Shown here: in pieces, positions 1 to 5,579 of the stretch
Position numbering within the stretch: the first letter of the stretch is position 1
Layout: the number at the start of each line of letters is the position of its first letter
Assembly: GCA_964393115.1 (NCBI GenBank)
Contig: CAYMST010000166.1
Span: forward strand, 1-10,858
Origin: CAYMST01 sp964393115
Lineage (GTDB): Bacteria > Bacteroidota > Bacteroidia > Cytophagales > Cyclobacteriaceae
Direction of reading: 5' to 3'
DNA length: 10,858 nt
The notes under the pieces: model-generated
Databases searched by the model: none
What the model was told of the DNA's origin: nothing
What the model saw: the letters and a program-made list of their open reading frames with translations, nothing else
Made by a program: the position numbers and the translations under genes

Positions 1-12
1 TGATATCAAGTT

Positions 13-246
13 ATGAATTATACAAATCGAGTAGAAATCAATCATTCTATAATGTTAGGTAAACCTGTAATTAGGGGAACTAGAATTACAGTGGAATTGA
101 TTTTAAGAAAGTTGTCGGAAGGGTTATCTATTGATCAGCTTTTAAACGCTTATGATCATTTATCAAGAGAAGACGTTTTTGCAGCTTTAACTGACGCTTC
201 TGACCTGATCGCTAATGAGGAAATTATTATTCCTCAAGCCTCATGA
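13..246 (+). CDS. DUF433 family antitoxin
   Basis: A 77-residue protein matching the DUF433 family, a small helical, winged-helix-like domain known as the antitoxin half of toxin-antitoxin pairs. The diagnostic core is visible: GKPVIRGTRITV at residues 17-28, then LILRKLSEGLSIDQLL and a helix ending in the EDVFAAL segment. In this family the RGTRI segment leads into the helices that bind DNA and the partner. The length is normal and the ORF looks complete, with an ATG start. Its stop overlaps the start of the downstream PIN-like gene as ATGA, so the two are translationally coupled. Expected role: neutralise the neighbouring toxin and repress the operon. Only 12 bases lie upstream, so the promoter is outside the window. 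The family assignment is strong; toxin neutralisation is inferred from gene context. Confidence 0.9.
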   Translation: MNYTNRVEINHSIMLGKPVIRGTRITVELILRKLSEGLSIDQLLNAYDHLSREDVFAALTDASDLIANEEIIIPQAS

Positions 247-593
247 TTTTGGCTGATGAAAATATAAGTTCGGAAATTATAAATGCTTTGCGCTCATCAG
301 GAGTAGACGAATTTTCCATTAAAGAAAATCATTCAGGTGTTTCTGATGATGAAGTTATCAATCTGTCTAAAGACCCTCCAAGAGTTATTTTGACTGAAGA
401 TAAAGATTTTGGGGAATGGGTTTATGCACATGGTGAAGACAAAATCAGTGTGATTTTCCTTCGTTACCATTCGACGGATATAAAATCTATCATCTCTGTA
501 TTATTGAGTTTGATAGCCGAAAGAGGAGATTACCTATATGATAAGTTTACTACGATAAATACCCATAAAATCAGAATACGATCCTTGAGATAG
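243..593 (+). CDS. DUF5615 family PIN-like toxin
   Basis: A 116-residue protein of the DUF5615/Mut7-C-like PIN family, the usual partner of DUF433 antitoxins. PIN domains are Mg-dependent RNases that use clustered acidic residues. Here these are probably D5 and E6 in the N-terminal ILADENIS strand, acidic residues 35-37 (SDDEV), and D53 and D55 in the TEDKDFG motif, the family hallmark. The ATG lies inside the antitoxin's last codons (ATGA overlap), a typical two-gene toxin-antitoxin layout. The length is normal and the acidic set is intact, so the toxin is probably functional. RNase activity is inferred from the fold family; the target RNA cannot be told from sequence. Confidence 0.88.
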   Translation: MILADENISSEIINALRSSGVDEFSIKENHSGVSDDEVINLSKDPPRVILTEDKDFGEWVYAHGEDKISVIFLRYHSTDIKSIISVLLSLIAERGDYLYDKFTTINTHKIRIRSLR

Positions 594-603
594 TAGAAGC
601 TCT

Positions 604-712
604 TACCGCCAACGGCAGTCGTATTAGCAAACGGTAGTGCAAATCTTTGGTTAGCTTCGGTATCGAGCCTCGCTATCCAACTTAGGAAAAGCGGTGTGTC
701 TGTGGTGCGGTA
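604..712. repeat. Structured intergenic element, repeat-like
   Basis: A fold-prone block directly after the toxin gene. The outer ends TACCGC (604-609) and GCGGTA (707-712) are perfect inverted repeats. Inside, TTGGTTAGC (647-655) pairs with GCTATCCAA (672-680) at 8 of 9 positions. The 5' end also carries two related direct copies, AACGGCAGT at 611 and AACGGTAGT at 629, 18 nt apart. The block looks more GC-rich than its surroundings and has no credible gene. The layout recalls the intergenic repeat elements scattered through Bacteroidota genomes, often after accessory genes; that resemblance is from memory and not verified. It could also be a structured RNA tail of the toxin-antitoxin transcript. 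Confidence 0.4.
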
Positions 713-730
713 GCCAGGCTGCATTCCAGG

Positions 731-758
731 AATAGACAAGATCGTTCGCTATTTTTTT
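731..758 (+). terminator. Weak possible terminator
   Basis: AATAG (731-735) can pair with CTATT (749-753), and the right arm runs into a seven-T tract (752-758). The stem is only 5 bp with a 13-nt loop, so this is a weak candidate end for the toxin-antitoxin transcript. Confidence 0.25.
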
Positions 759-894
759 CATATGAATAGGAAAATAAGCGCTCCATCCACACCGAGTAGG
801 ATTTGGTAACTCCTCCAAAGTACCTGTCAACGAGAGTTTAGTCAGATTTTACCAACTCTCCTATTCTCCGTAAAGACACCCTTCAGTATTATAT
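759..894. other. Gene-free stretch with a long imperfect inverted repeat
   Basis: No credible ORF is seen here; the only ATG start (762) gives 15 codons. GAGTAGGATTTGGTAA (794-809) is loosely complementary to 849-868 (TTACCAACTCTCC...ATTCTC), and within the same span GAGAGTT (832-838) pairs perfectly with AACTCTC (854-860). The two pairings compete, so this could be a switchable structure or the relic of a larger repeat. No T tract follows, so it is not a standard terminator. Confidence 0.3.
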
Positions 895-1053
895 ATGATC
901 ATTCAGAACACTCACTTTACAAGCGCGGTTGAAAACGAGCGTGACTATCTTCATTTTTATATTACTAACATTTTAACTGAACAAAACCTTCTTTTTTCAG
1001 GATACGCAAAAGATTCAATACTAGATAAATCTTGTCTCCTATTCATAAAGTGA
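895..1053 (+). CDS. Possible small protein, 52 residues
   Basis: A short ATG-to-TGA ORF between the structured element and the YidD-operon promoter. The product starts MIIQNTHFTSAVENERDY and ends SCLLFIK. It is a mixed, ordinary-looking composition with no signal peptide, membrane segment or recognised domain. No TAnnTTTG promoter or clear ribosome binding site precedes it, and the frame is closed by a stop at 871. It is longer and more protein-like than other ORFs in this gap, but chance is a real alternative. It could also be the remnant of a longer decayed gene. Confidence 0.3.
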   Translation: MIIQNTHFTSAVENERDYLHFYITNILTEQNLLFSGYAKDSILDKSCLLFIK

Positions 1054-1093
1054 TCATTCTAACCAAAACTAGATGTATCAAATAAATTATTCA

Positions 1094-1125
1094 TTTGTAG
1101 TTAGTTAACGTAACAGATATCTTTG
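1094..1125 (+). promoter_or_regulatory. Bacteroidota-type promoter for the YidD-fusion operon
   Basis: TTTG at 1094-1097 (-33 box) is followed after exactly 20 nt by TATCTTTG at 1118-1125, a perfect match to the TAnnTTTG -7 box of the primary sigma factor in Bacteroidota. Transcription should start a few bases after 1125, leaving a short leader of about 30-70 nt before the gene at 1164/1197. Box sequences and spacing are seen directly; activity is inferred. Confidence 0.75.
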
Positions 1126-1196
1126 CAGCTTTTATAGCTATGAGTTGCTAAAATTTTACTTACTTGAATAATTGCTTTTCATATATTCGAAGCCTA

Positions 1197-2270
1197 TTGA
1201 ATATCAAGAAAACCACATCGGTTTGCTTGTTTCTGCTATGTTATTTATCCGTAACAGCTCAGCATACTTATGATCATACCTCGGAAAATTATGGCAGTGG
1301 TAGGAATTTCTTTATAAATCTATATCAAAAACATATTTCGCCAATTAATGGTAGTAATTGTAAGATGCATCCCTCATGTTCACAATACGCTAAGTTGGCT
1401 TTAAAGAATAACAGGTTTGATAAAGCATTTTATCTAATTTCGGATAGACTAAACAGATGCGGAAATGATCTCGAACATTACAAAATAGCGTCTTCTGGTA
1501 GTCAAGGTTTAAAGTACCTTGATTCTGATCCTTCCTTTAACATTGAACCAGTTCACAGCACCTGGTTATATCCGAAACTACAGCAGGTAACAGGTAAAAT
1601 AGACTCAACCGATGATTCAAAAAAACAGTATCAACTGATCAAGTTTTTAATTCAATCGGATCTAGTAGATCATACACACGAGGCTTTCAGGAGCTTAATT
1701 CTCAAATTCCCGAATTCACGATATATAGATTCGTTACATTTTGACTATAGTAGCTACTACTACCAATTGGGGATAATTGATAAATCATCACAACACCTCA
1801 CAAGGCTTGAAGGTAAAATATCCAATGAATCTTGGTATTACCTTAATGCGCTGTTAAATGCAAAAGCGTATGACTACGAGTCCATGAATCATTACACTCA
1901 TTTAATGGAGCAAGGTGGGTTGAAAAAAACTTTTAGTGATCTAGAACAAGAAGTTAACGCCCTAAAGCCGAAAAGTCCATTTTTTGCTGGTGCTTTGTCA
2001 ACTCTTATTCCCGGTTCTGGATACATAATCAGCAAAAAAAGAAATACGGCGCTAACGGCATTTGTTTTCAATACTTTTTTAGGATTAGCAACCTACGAGT
2101 CTTTTAAGAATGAAAGTTATATCCTAGGATCTGGACTATCAGTACTATCCCTAGGCTGGTATGTAGGAACCGTTCGAGGCAGTATTCGAGCTGTCCATGA
2201 GTATAATAAGAATCAAAAATTAGAACGTACGAATAAATATCTGAACAAATTAAAATTTAAATTACTATGA
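1197..2270 (+). CDS. Exported YidD-domain protein with helical and membrane C-terminus
   Basis: A fusion built on a YidD (DUF37) domain, residues ~39-90 counted from the TTG at 1197. YidD assists insertion of inner-membrane proteins by YidC. Signature residues are present: YQKHISP, C55, the PSCSQYA motif with C61, and the DRLNRC segment ending at C88. Stand-alone YidD is only ~70-100 residues and sits near rnpA/yidC; this protein is ~357 residues and is not near them. The TTG at 1197 gives a 22-residue signal peptide (MNIKKTT, LFLLCYL core, VTAQ end). The frame is open from 1152, so a TTG at 1164 is an alternative giving 368 residues. Residues ~145-250 are TPR-like helices. The C-terminus has membrane stretches starting PFFAGALSTLIPGSGY, resembling the PGxGY entry of DUF5683-like membrane domains. 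The stop overlaps the next ATG (ATGA). The domain call is firm; localisation and job are inferred. Confidence 0.8.
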   Translation: MNIKKTTSVCLFLLCYLSVTAQHTYDHTSENYGSGRNFFINLYQKHISPINGSNCKMHPSCSQYAKLALKNNRFDKAFYLISDRLNRCGNDLEHYKIASSGSQGLKYLDSDPSFNIEPVHSTWLYPKLQQVTGKIDSTDDSKKQYQLIKFLIQSDLVDHTHEAFRSLILKFPNSRYIDSLHFDYSSYYYQLGIIDKSSQHLTRLEGKISNESWYYLNALLNAKAYDYESMNHYTHLMEQGGLKKTFSDLEQEVNALKPKSPFFAGALSTLIPGSGYIISKKRNTALTAFVFNTFLGLATYESFKNESYILGSGLSVLSLGWYVGTVRGSIRAVHEYNKNQKLERTNKYLNKLKFKLL

Positions 2271-2935
2271 TCAGAACGAAAGCTGGATTATTTACGGTAC
2301 TCGTAGCTTTATTGAGCTTCAATACTTTACGAGCGGAGTTAAATGTGACAAAAGTTGTTGACTTGGAGTCTGGACAAGATCTCATATTAGTAGAATCAGA
2401 CAGTACTAATGAGCTAGTCACCTTTGAAAAACTAACAAATGAGAATGGACAATTCACTATTTACAAAAGTGAGAAACATGGTTACAACGCTCCTTTAGTA
2501 GTTACATCTGTCAAAAAAGTACAGAAAGAAGGAAAAAATAAGGCCGCTCAAAACTGTCTTTTAGGAACAGGAGGATGTCTACTGGGAATAGCTTTTGTAA
2601 GTGCTAACGGAGAAAAAATAGACGATAACAATCCTCCTCAAGGGCTATACGCCCAAGTAGGCGATAAAGCAGTCTCTGGAGGAGAGGCATGTTTACCTGC
2701 TAGCTTATGGATTGGAGGGCTGTATGCAGGAATCAAGGGAATTGTCCAATTGATACAGGGCGGAAGTAAAAAAAGTACTGCTAGTAACCAAACTATAGAT
2801 TCAAGTCAAATGACAAAACTTACAAGTACAGATTTAATGCAGTCAAACCGCCTTCGAAGTGAAGAAAACTATAATATTGACGTGCGCAATCTGAATGCTG
2901 AGCAATTGAACTCATGGTTAGTTGCCATACTGTAA
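2267..2935 (+). CDS. Exported hypothetical protein, operon partner of the YidD fusion
   Basis: A 222-residue protein not recognised as any family. It opens with a signal peptide (LFTVLVALLSF core, cut probably after the ALLSFNTLRA stretch near residue 23). Residues 25-85 look like beta strands rich in V, T and E. Two hydrophobic, glycine- and cysteine-bearing stretches follow: NCLLGTGGCLLGIAFVSA near residues 96-113 and ACLPASLWIGGLYAGIKGIV near 140-160. The three cysteines of these stretches could form disulfides, or the stretches could be short membrane helices. The C-terminal ~60 residues are polar and probably disordered, rich in S, T, N and Q. Its ATG overlaps the stop of the YidD-domain gene, so the two are translated together and probably act together at the envelope. 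A strong terminator follows. Confidence 0.75.
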   Translation: MIRTKAGLFTVLVALLSFNTLRAELNVTKVVDLESGQDLILVESDSTNELVTFEKLTNENGQFTIYKSEKHGYNAPLVVTSVKKVQKEGKNKAAQNCLLGTGGCLLGIAFVSANGEKIDDNNPPQGLYAQVGDKAVSGGEACLPASLWIGGLYAGIKGIVQLIQGGSKKSTASNQTIDSSQMTKLTSTDLMQSNRLRSEENYNIDVRNLNAEQLNSWLVAIL

Positions 2936-2954
2936 CGACCAAATAAATATCATT

Positions 2955-2996
2955 CATCGGCTATTCTCTTGGAATGGCCGATGATACTTGTTTTTT
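2955..2996 (+). terminator. Rho-independent terminator of the YidD-fusion operon
   Basis: The arm CATCGGCTATTC (2955-2966) pairs with GAATGGCCGATG (2972-2983) over 12 bp with one G-T wobble, around a 5-nt loop. A six-T tract (2991-2996) begins 7 nt after the stem. It lies 19 bases past the stop codon at 2935. Confidence 0.8.
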
Positions 2997-3138
2997 GCCT
3001 CTTCTACTTTTAAATCGGTTCATTCTGAAGAAATTCTGGTACTTTACGAGTAGGTATGTTTTACTTATCCTATAGAACTAAATTAATCAGGGCTGGCCTT
3101 TCCTAAAAAGTTAAAACTAAGAATATTGCAATGAGTAA

Positions 3139-3317
3139 ATGAAAAATCTGAATAAGATATATATTGCTTTGATGTCATCCTTTCTGGTCTTAAGAGTTGT
3201 CGGAGAACTATTTAAAACACTCATTGGCCATTGGGAAAGGAATTAATATCTATAAGCTATATACTCTTAATAGCCACAGTTTTCATTTTCCTTTACCGGA
3301 AAATAATCACTAAGTGA
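3139..3317 (+). pseudogene. Frameshifted small two-membrane-segment protein
   Basis: From the ATG at 3139 the frame reads MKNLNKIYIALMSSFLVLR...GELFK and then stops early at 3244-3246, a 35-residue product. The -1 frame is open from 3216 and continues NTHWPLGKELISISY, ILLIATVFIFLYRKIITK, ending at TGA 3315-3317. Adding one A to the AAAA run at 3214-3217 joins both halves into a single 59-residue protein with two hydrophobic helices, a central HWP loop and a basic C-terminal tail. The simplest reading is a one-base deletion in a homopolymer, either a real inactivating mutation or a sequencing error. Programmed frameshifting is less likely because the site is not a standard slippery heptamer. 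No family is recognised and no promoter is obvious. Confidence 0.5.
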
Positions 3318-3526
3318 ATACAGCAATAGTAGACATTCGCAAAACGTTAAATTCCTAATCTTCACTTTTCCTTTATACAGAATCCATAAGATAATTTCAC
3401 AAAAGACTTGATTTCAACGACGTATTATGCGATTTTATATCACCTCTCATAATATAACTTTATATACATCTTCCGTAGGGTGACTCAATACTTTATCCTG
3501 ATCTGCAGAGTTTCTGAATCAGTGTG
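3318..3526. other. Gene-free AT-rich stretch
   Basis: Only trivial ORFs (18 codons or fewer) are seen on the plus strand, and nothing convincing on the minus strand. TAACTTTA near 3453 is one mismatch from a -7 box but has no -33 partner. The stretch leads into the tRNA-like fragment. Confidence 0.4.
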
Positions 3527-3555
3527 AGCAGGGTTCGAATCCGCTTCGGACCTCA
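3527..3555 (+). other. tRNA 3'-end-like fragment (pseudo-tRNA or attachment-site scar)
   Basis: GGGTTCGAATCC (3531-3542) is the consensus T-arm of a tRNA. AGC (3527-3529) pairs with GCT (3543-3545) and GG with CC, giving a five-pair T stem if A3530 is bulged and one G joins the loop. Seven bases, TCGGACC (3546-3552), then sit where the 3' acceptor strand belongs, followed by TCA. No matching 5' strand (GGTCCGA) or clean anticodon arm lies upstream; TTCCGTA at about 3471 pairs only 5 of 7. So this is not an intact tRNA. It could be a decayed class II tRNA or the 3' tRNA piece left by an integrative element. Confidence 0.35.
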
Positions 3556-3617
3556 ACCCCTCTGATGAAAGATTTTCTACTTATACCTTGCGAATAATTT
3601 CCCTCCGACGCAAACGA

Positions 3618-3650
3618 AAAATAACTCCGGTTAAAAACAGGAGTTATTTT
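3618..3650. terminator. Bidirectional terminator after the M56-TonB gene
   Basis: AAAATAACTCC (3618-3628) and GGAGTTATTTT (3640-3650) form a perfect 11-bp stem with an 11-nt loop. The A-rich left side and T-rich right side let it work on both strands. On the minus strand it lies about 100 bases past the M56-TonB stop codon, and it also blocks plus-strand transcription from the tRNA-like region. Confidence 0.75.
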
Positions 3651-3652
3651 GT

Positions 3653-3668
3653 AACTAAATGTTTAGTT
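3653..3668. promoter_or_regulatory. Third BlaI-type operator, orphan
   Basis: AACTAAATGTTTAGTT is a palindrome with 7-bp arms identical to those of the operator that abuts the BlaI start codon; only the central bases differ. It begins 2 bases after the terminator stem and lies downstream of the M56-TonB stop. No start codon or TTTG/TAnnTTTG promoter is seen next to it on either strand, so its target is unclear. Confidence 0.65.
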
Positions 3669-3748
3669 GATAGAAGTCCAAGATTAATCGCAACTTCCTT
3701 TAAATAATCTTCTCATCCTAACGTTCGACACAGACGAAGCATTTAGTT

Positions 3749-4957
3749 TTACCCTTTCAACTTAAAGGTAATTGGAAGAATCATACGGGTATTTACTGGC
3801 TTACCATCCATCTTGCCTGGCACCCAAGCTTTCACATTTTGCATTACTCTCAATGCCTCGTTGTCTAACTGATCAGAAATCCCTTTAACGACTTTTGTGT
3901 CAACAAAATTTCCCTGTGCATTGACTACAAACTCGATAAATACCTTTCCTTCCTCTCCGTTTTTCTTCGCCGATTCTGGATAGGTCAACTGGTTTCTAAT
4001 TTCACCATAGAATGATTCCATCCCTCCTTTAGGGTGCGGAATTTCGTCCACTTTAGTATAGACTTCTTCTTGCTCTTTGATGGCATCTTTAGTGCACGCT
4101 AATGAGCATACTAATACTCCAATACTGAGCAGTGAAAGCCCTAGGCCCCACTTACCTGCTTTTTTCGGTTTTTCATTCATAATTTTTATTCGTTTTAATG
4201 TATCCGACTTTGAAAAATAATTTACTGGAAAAGGCGATACGCCTAGTGCTTTTCTGACAAGGAGCTCTTGATATCCATCTGTACCCCCATGTCTAATCAC
4301 CTCTGAATCAGCGAGAAATTCATGGTTTTCATCTTGCGCTTTTTGCAAATACCAACCTGCTGGGTTAAACCAAAATAAAATGGTCAATATCTCGAAGATC
4401 AACTTATCATAAGTATGCTTCTGGTTTATATGAACAAGTTCATGAGCTATCATTTGTCTCTTATCACTTTCGCTTAGGTCATTAACATTCAACAGTAATC
4501 TGTCAAACACTGAAAATGTGGCGTGTTCTTTATTCGATTCGAAAAGATAAAATCCGAAATGTGTAGTCTTGTTGATACTCTTATCTTGAAATATTTTCCT
4601 AATCGACCAAAGACGAAACACAAACCTAGTACTTAACCAAAGTACACCTAATAGATAAATTATGATTCCAATATGAAAAAGATCAATAGAGTTATCCTGT
4701 GCCGTTTCATTTGCGAAGAATTCTAATGGAGGAATAGAAATAACTTCCGGTGAAGTACCTAAAGAAGTGGACAAGAAAAACAGTCCATCCACATTTATCA
4801 AACCTACAAGAAGGGAAGACACAACTATGAATAGAACGAAAAAGCGACGTAAATGAAATTCGTGAGATTTAGAAAGCAATAAGGCATACGTAATTGCTCC
4901 GATGGTTAGAAGTATATTCCCTTCTAGGCCATAGTTTAATAGATCAATTGTCTTCAT
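3749..4957 (-). CDS. BlaR1-like M56 metallopeptidase with C-terminal TonB domain
   Basis: A membrane zinc peptidase of the BlaR1/MecR1 (M56) family, expected to sense an envelope signal and cause cleavage of the BlaI repressor. Counted from ATG 4957 (402 residues), hydrophobic helices lie near 10-29, 38-57, 93-112 and 271-290. The zinc site is intact: HELVH at 172-176 and ENHEFLAD with E213 and D217, in line with the third-ligand glutamate helix. After the last helix, residues ~316-400 are a TonB C-terminal domain (YPESAKKNGEEGKVFIEF, AWVPGKMDGKPV), replacing the penicillin-binding sensor domain of BlaR1. This fusion is common in Bacteroidota, so the signal need not be a beta-lactam. A TTG at 4972 is an alternative start; ATG 4957 is preferred and overlaps the repressor gene by 14 bases, indicating coupling. 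Confidence 0.9.
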   Translation of the reverse strand: MKTIDLLNYGLEGNILLTIGAITYALLLSKSHEFHLRRFFVLFIVVSSLLVGLINVDGLFFLSTSLGTSPEVISIPPLEFFANETAQDNSIDLFHIGIIIYLLGVLWLSTRFVFRLWSIRKIFQDKSINKTTHFGFYLFESNKEHATFSVFDRLLLNVNDLSESDKRQMIAHELVHINQKHTYDKLIFEILTILFWFNPAGWYLQKAQDENHEFLADSEVIRHGGTDGYQELLVRKALGVSPFPVNYFSKSDTLKRIKIMNEKPKKAGKWGLGLSLLSIGVLVCSLACTKDAIKEQEEVYTKVDEIPHPKGGMESFYGEIRNQLTYPESAKKNGEEGKVFIEFVVNAQGNFVDTKVVKGISDQLDNEALRVMQNVKAWVPGKMDGKPVNTRMILPITFKLKG

Positions 4958-5315
4958 TGTTATTTTGTTCAATTAAGGATAGTAATTCGTCCATTTGTTT
5001 CATGTCCATATCATTTTCTTTTGCAAAAAATGATACCAAGTTCTGAAAGGATCCTCCAAAGTATCCTCCTAGGAATGTCTTAAGGAAGAACTTTTTATAG
5101 TCATCTTTCTTTACCGTGGGATAATAGATGTGCGTCTTTCCTTTAGCGTTATAACCCACAAATTCCTTCTTCACCAAAATCCTTACTATGGTAGAAACGG
5201 TATTGTAAGCGGGTTTGGGATTAGGAAACTTTTCTATAATGTCATGCACTACACCACTTTCTATCTCCCATAGAATTTGCATGACTTGTTCTTCCGCTTT
5301 TGTTAGTTCTTTCAT
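4944..5315 (-). CDS. BlaI/MecI/CopY family transcriptional repressor
   Basis: A 123-residue protein of normal family length. The N-terminal winged helix-turn-helix (residues ~1-70) shows the family pattern: LTKAEEQVMQILWE, a recognition helix in PAYNTVSTIVRILVKK, and a wing around GYNAKGKTHIYYP. The C-terminal half (~75-118) is the dimerisation helix region, with SFFAKEND at 95-102 falling where staphylococcal BlaI is cut (N101-F102) on induction. It should bind AACTAAA-NN-TTTAGTT palindromes as a dimer and repress its own operon until the M56 partner triggers cleavage. ATG start; the operator ends 1 base before it. Other targets of the repressor cannot be told here, apart from one orphan box downstream of the operon. 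Confidence 0.93.
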   Translation of the reverse strand: MKELTKAEEQVMQILWEIESGVVHDIIEKFPNPKPAYNTVSTIVRILVKKEFVGYNAKGKTHIYYPTVKKDDYKKFFLKTFLGGYFGGSFQNLVSFFAKENDMDMKQMDELLSLIEQNNNEDN

Positions 5316-5316
5316 T

Positions 5317-5332
5317 AACTAAATCTTTAGTT
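5317..5332 (-). promoter_or_regulatory. BlaI operator abutting the repressor start codon
   Basis: AACTAAATCTTTAGTT, 7-bp arms around two central bases, separated from the ATG of the repressor gene by one base. It lies inside the transcribed leader, so bound repressor would act as a roadblock and DNA footprint beside the start codon. Its centre is 66 bp from the promoter operator. Confidence 0.8.
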
Positions 5333-5348
5333 GAACTTCTCAAAAAGA

Positions 5349-5370
5349 AAGTCATTTATTCAAATGACTT
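5349..5370 (-). other. Leader stem-loop at the predicted 5' end of the blaI-like mRNA
   Basis: AAGTCATTT (5349-5357) and AAATGACTT (5362-5370) pair perfectly over 9 bp with a 4-nt loop. On the minus strand the stem starts where transcription should begin and is followed by TCTTTTTG. It could stabilise the mRNA 5' end or act as a weak early terminator. The pairing is seen; the role is inferred. Confidence 0.5.
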
Positions 5371-5373
5371 CTA

Positions 5374-5405
5374 CAAATGTATAACTAAATCCTTAGTTAT
5401 ACAAA
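5374..5405 (-). promoter_or_regulatory. Promoter of the BlaI/M56-TonB operon
   Basis: On the minus strand TTTG (5405-5402, -33) is followed after 20 nt by TACATTTG (5381-5374, -7), a perfect TAnnTTTG match with the same spacing as the promoter at 1094-1125. A BlaI palindrome fills the spacer. Transcription should start near 5367-5370. Confidence 0.82.
5379..5402. promoter_or_regulatory. BlaI operator between the -33 and -7 boxes
   Basis: The core AACTAAATCCTTAGTT (5383-5398) extends outward to 10-bp arms, GTATAACTAA and TTAGTTATAC, around a 4-base centre. It spans the spacer between the two promoter boxes, so bound repressor must exclude RNA polymerase. Confidence 0.85.
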
Positions 5406-5579
5406 TAAAGAATAGTATTTCCCTGATTTGACCTGGCCAACTTTAAGCTAAAGATTCAGAAAAACATAGAACCGCATTATCCGATTCTTTTCAACCTACT
5501 ATCCCAACTTAGCTCTTCTTGATCATATACAGAGTGAATGACGGTGTTTGCTACCTTACCGGTCGCTCTACCACGATCA

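Noticed and set aside
604..712. Integron attC site marking the toxin-antitoxin pair as a gene cassette
   Set aside because: The RYYYAAC and GTRRRY-type core boxes do not fit at the ends, and there is no integrase or second site in the window.
530..739. A 69-codon minus-strand ORF across the toxin end and the structured element
   Set aside because: It reads through the inverted-repeat block, overlaps the real toxin gene and has no domain; such frames arise from the element's composition.
2257..2457. A 66-codon minus-strand ORF
   Set aside because: It lies entirely opposite the signal-peptide gene at 2267-2935 and has no recognisable features.
3208..3220. Programmed -1 frameshift in the small membrane ORF
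   Set aside because: CTA TTT AAA ACA is not an X XXY YYZ slippery heptamer and no strong downstream structure is seen; a one-base deletion is simpler.
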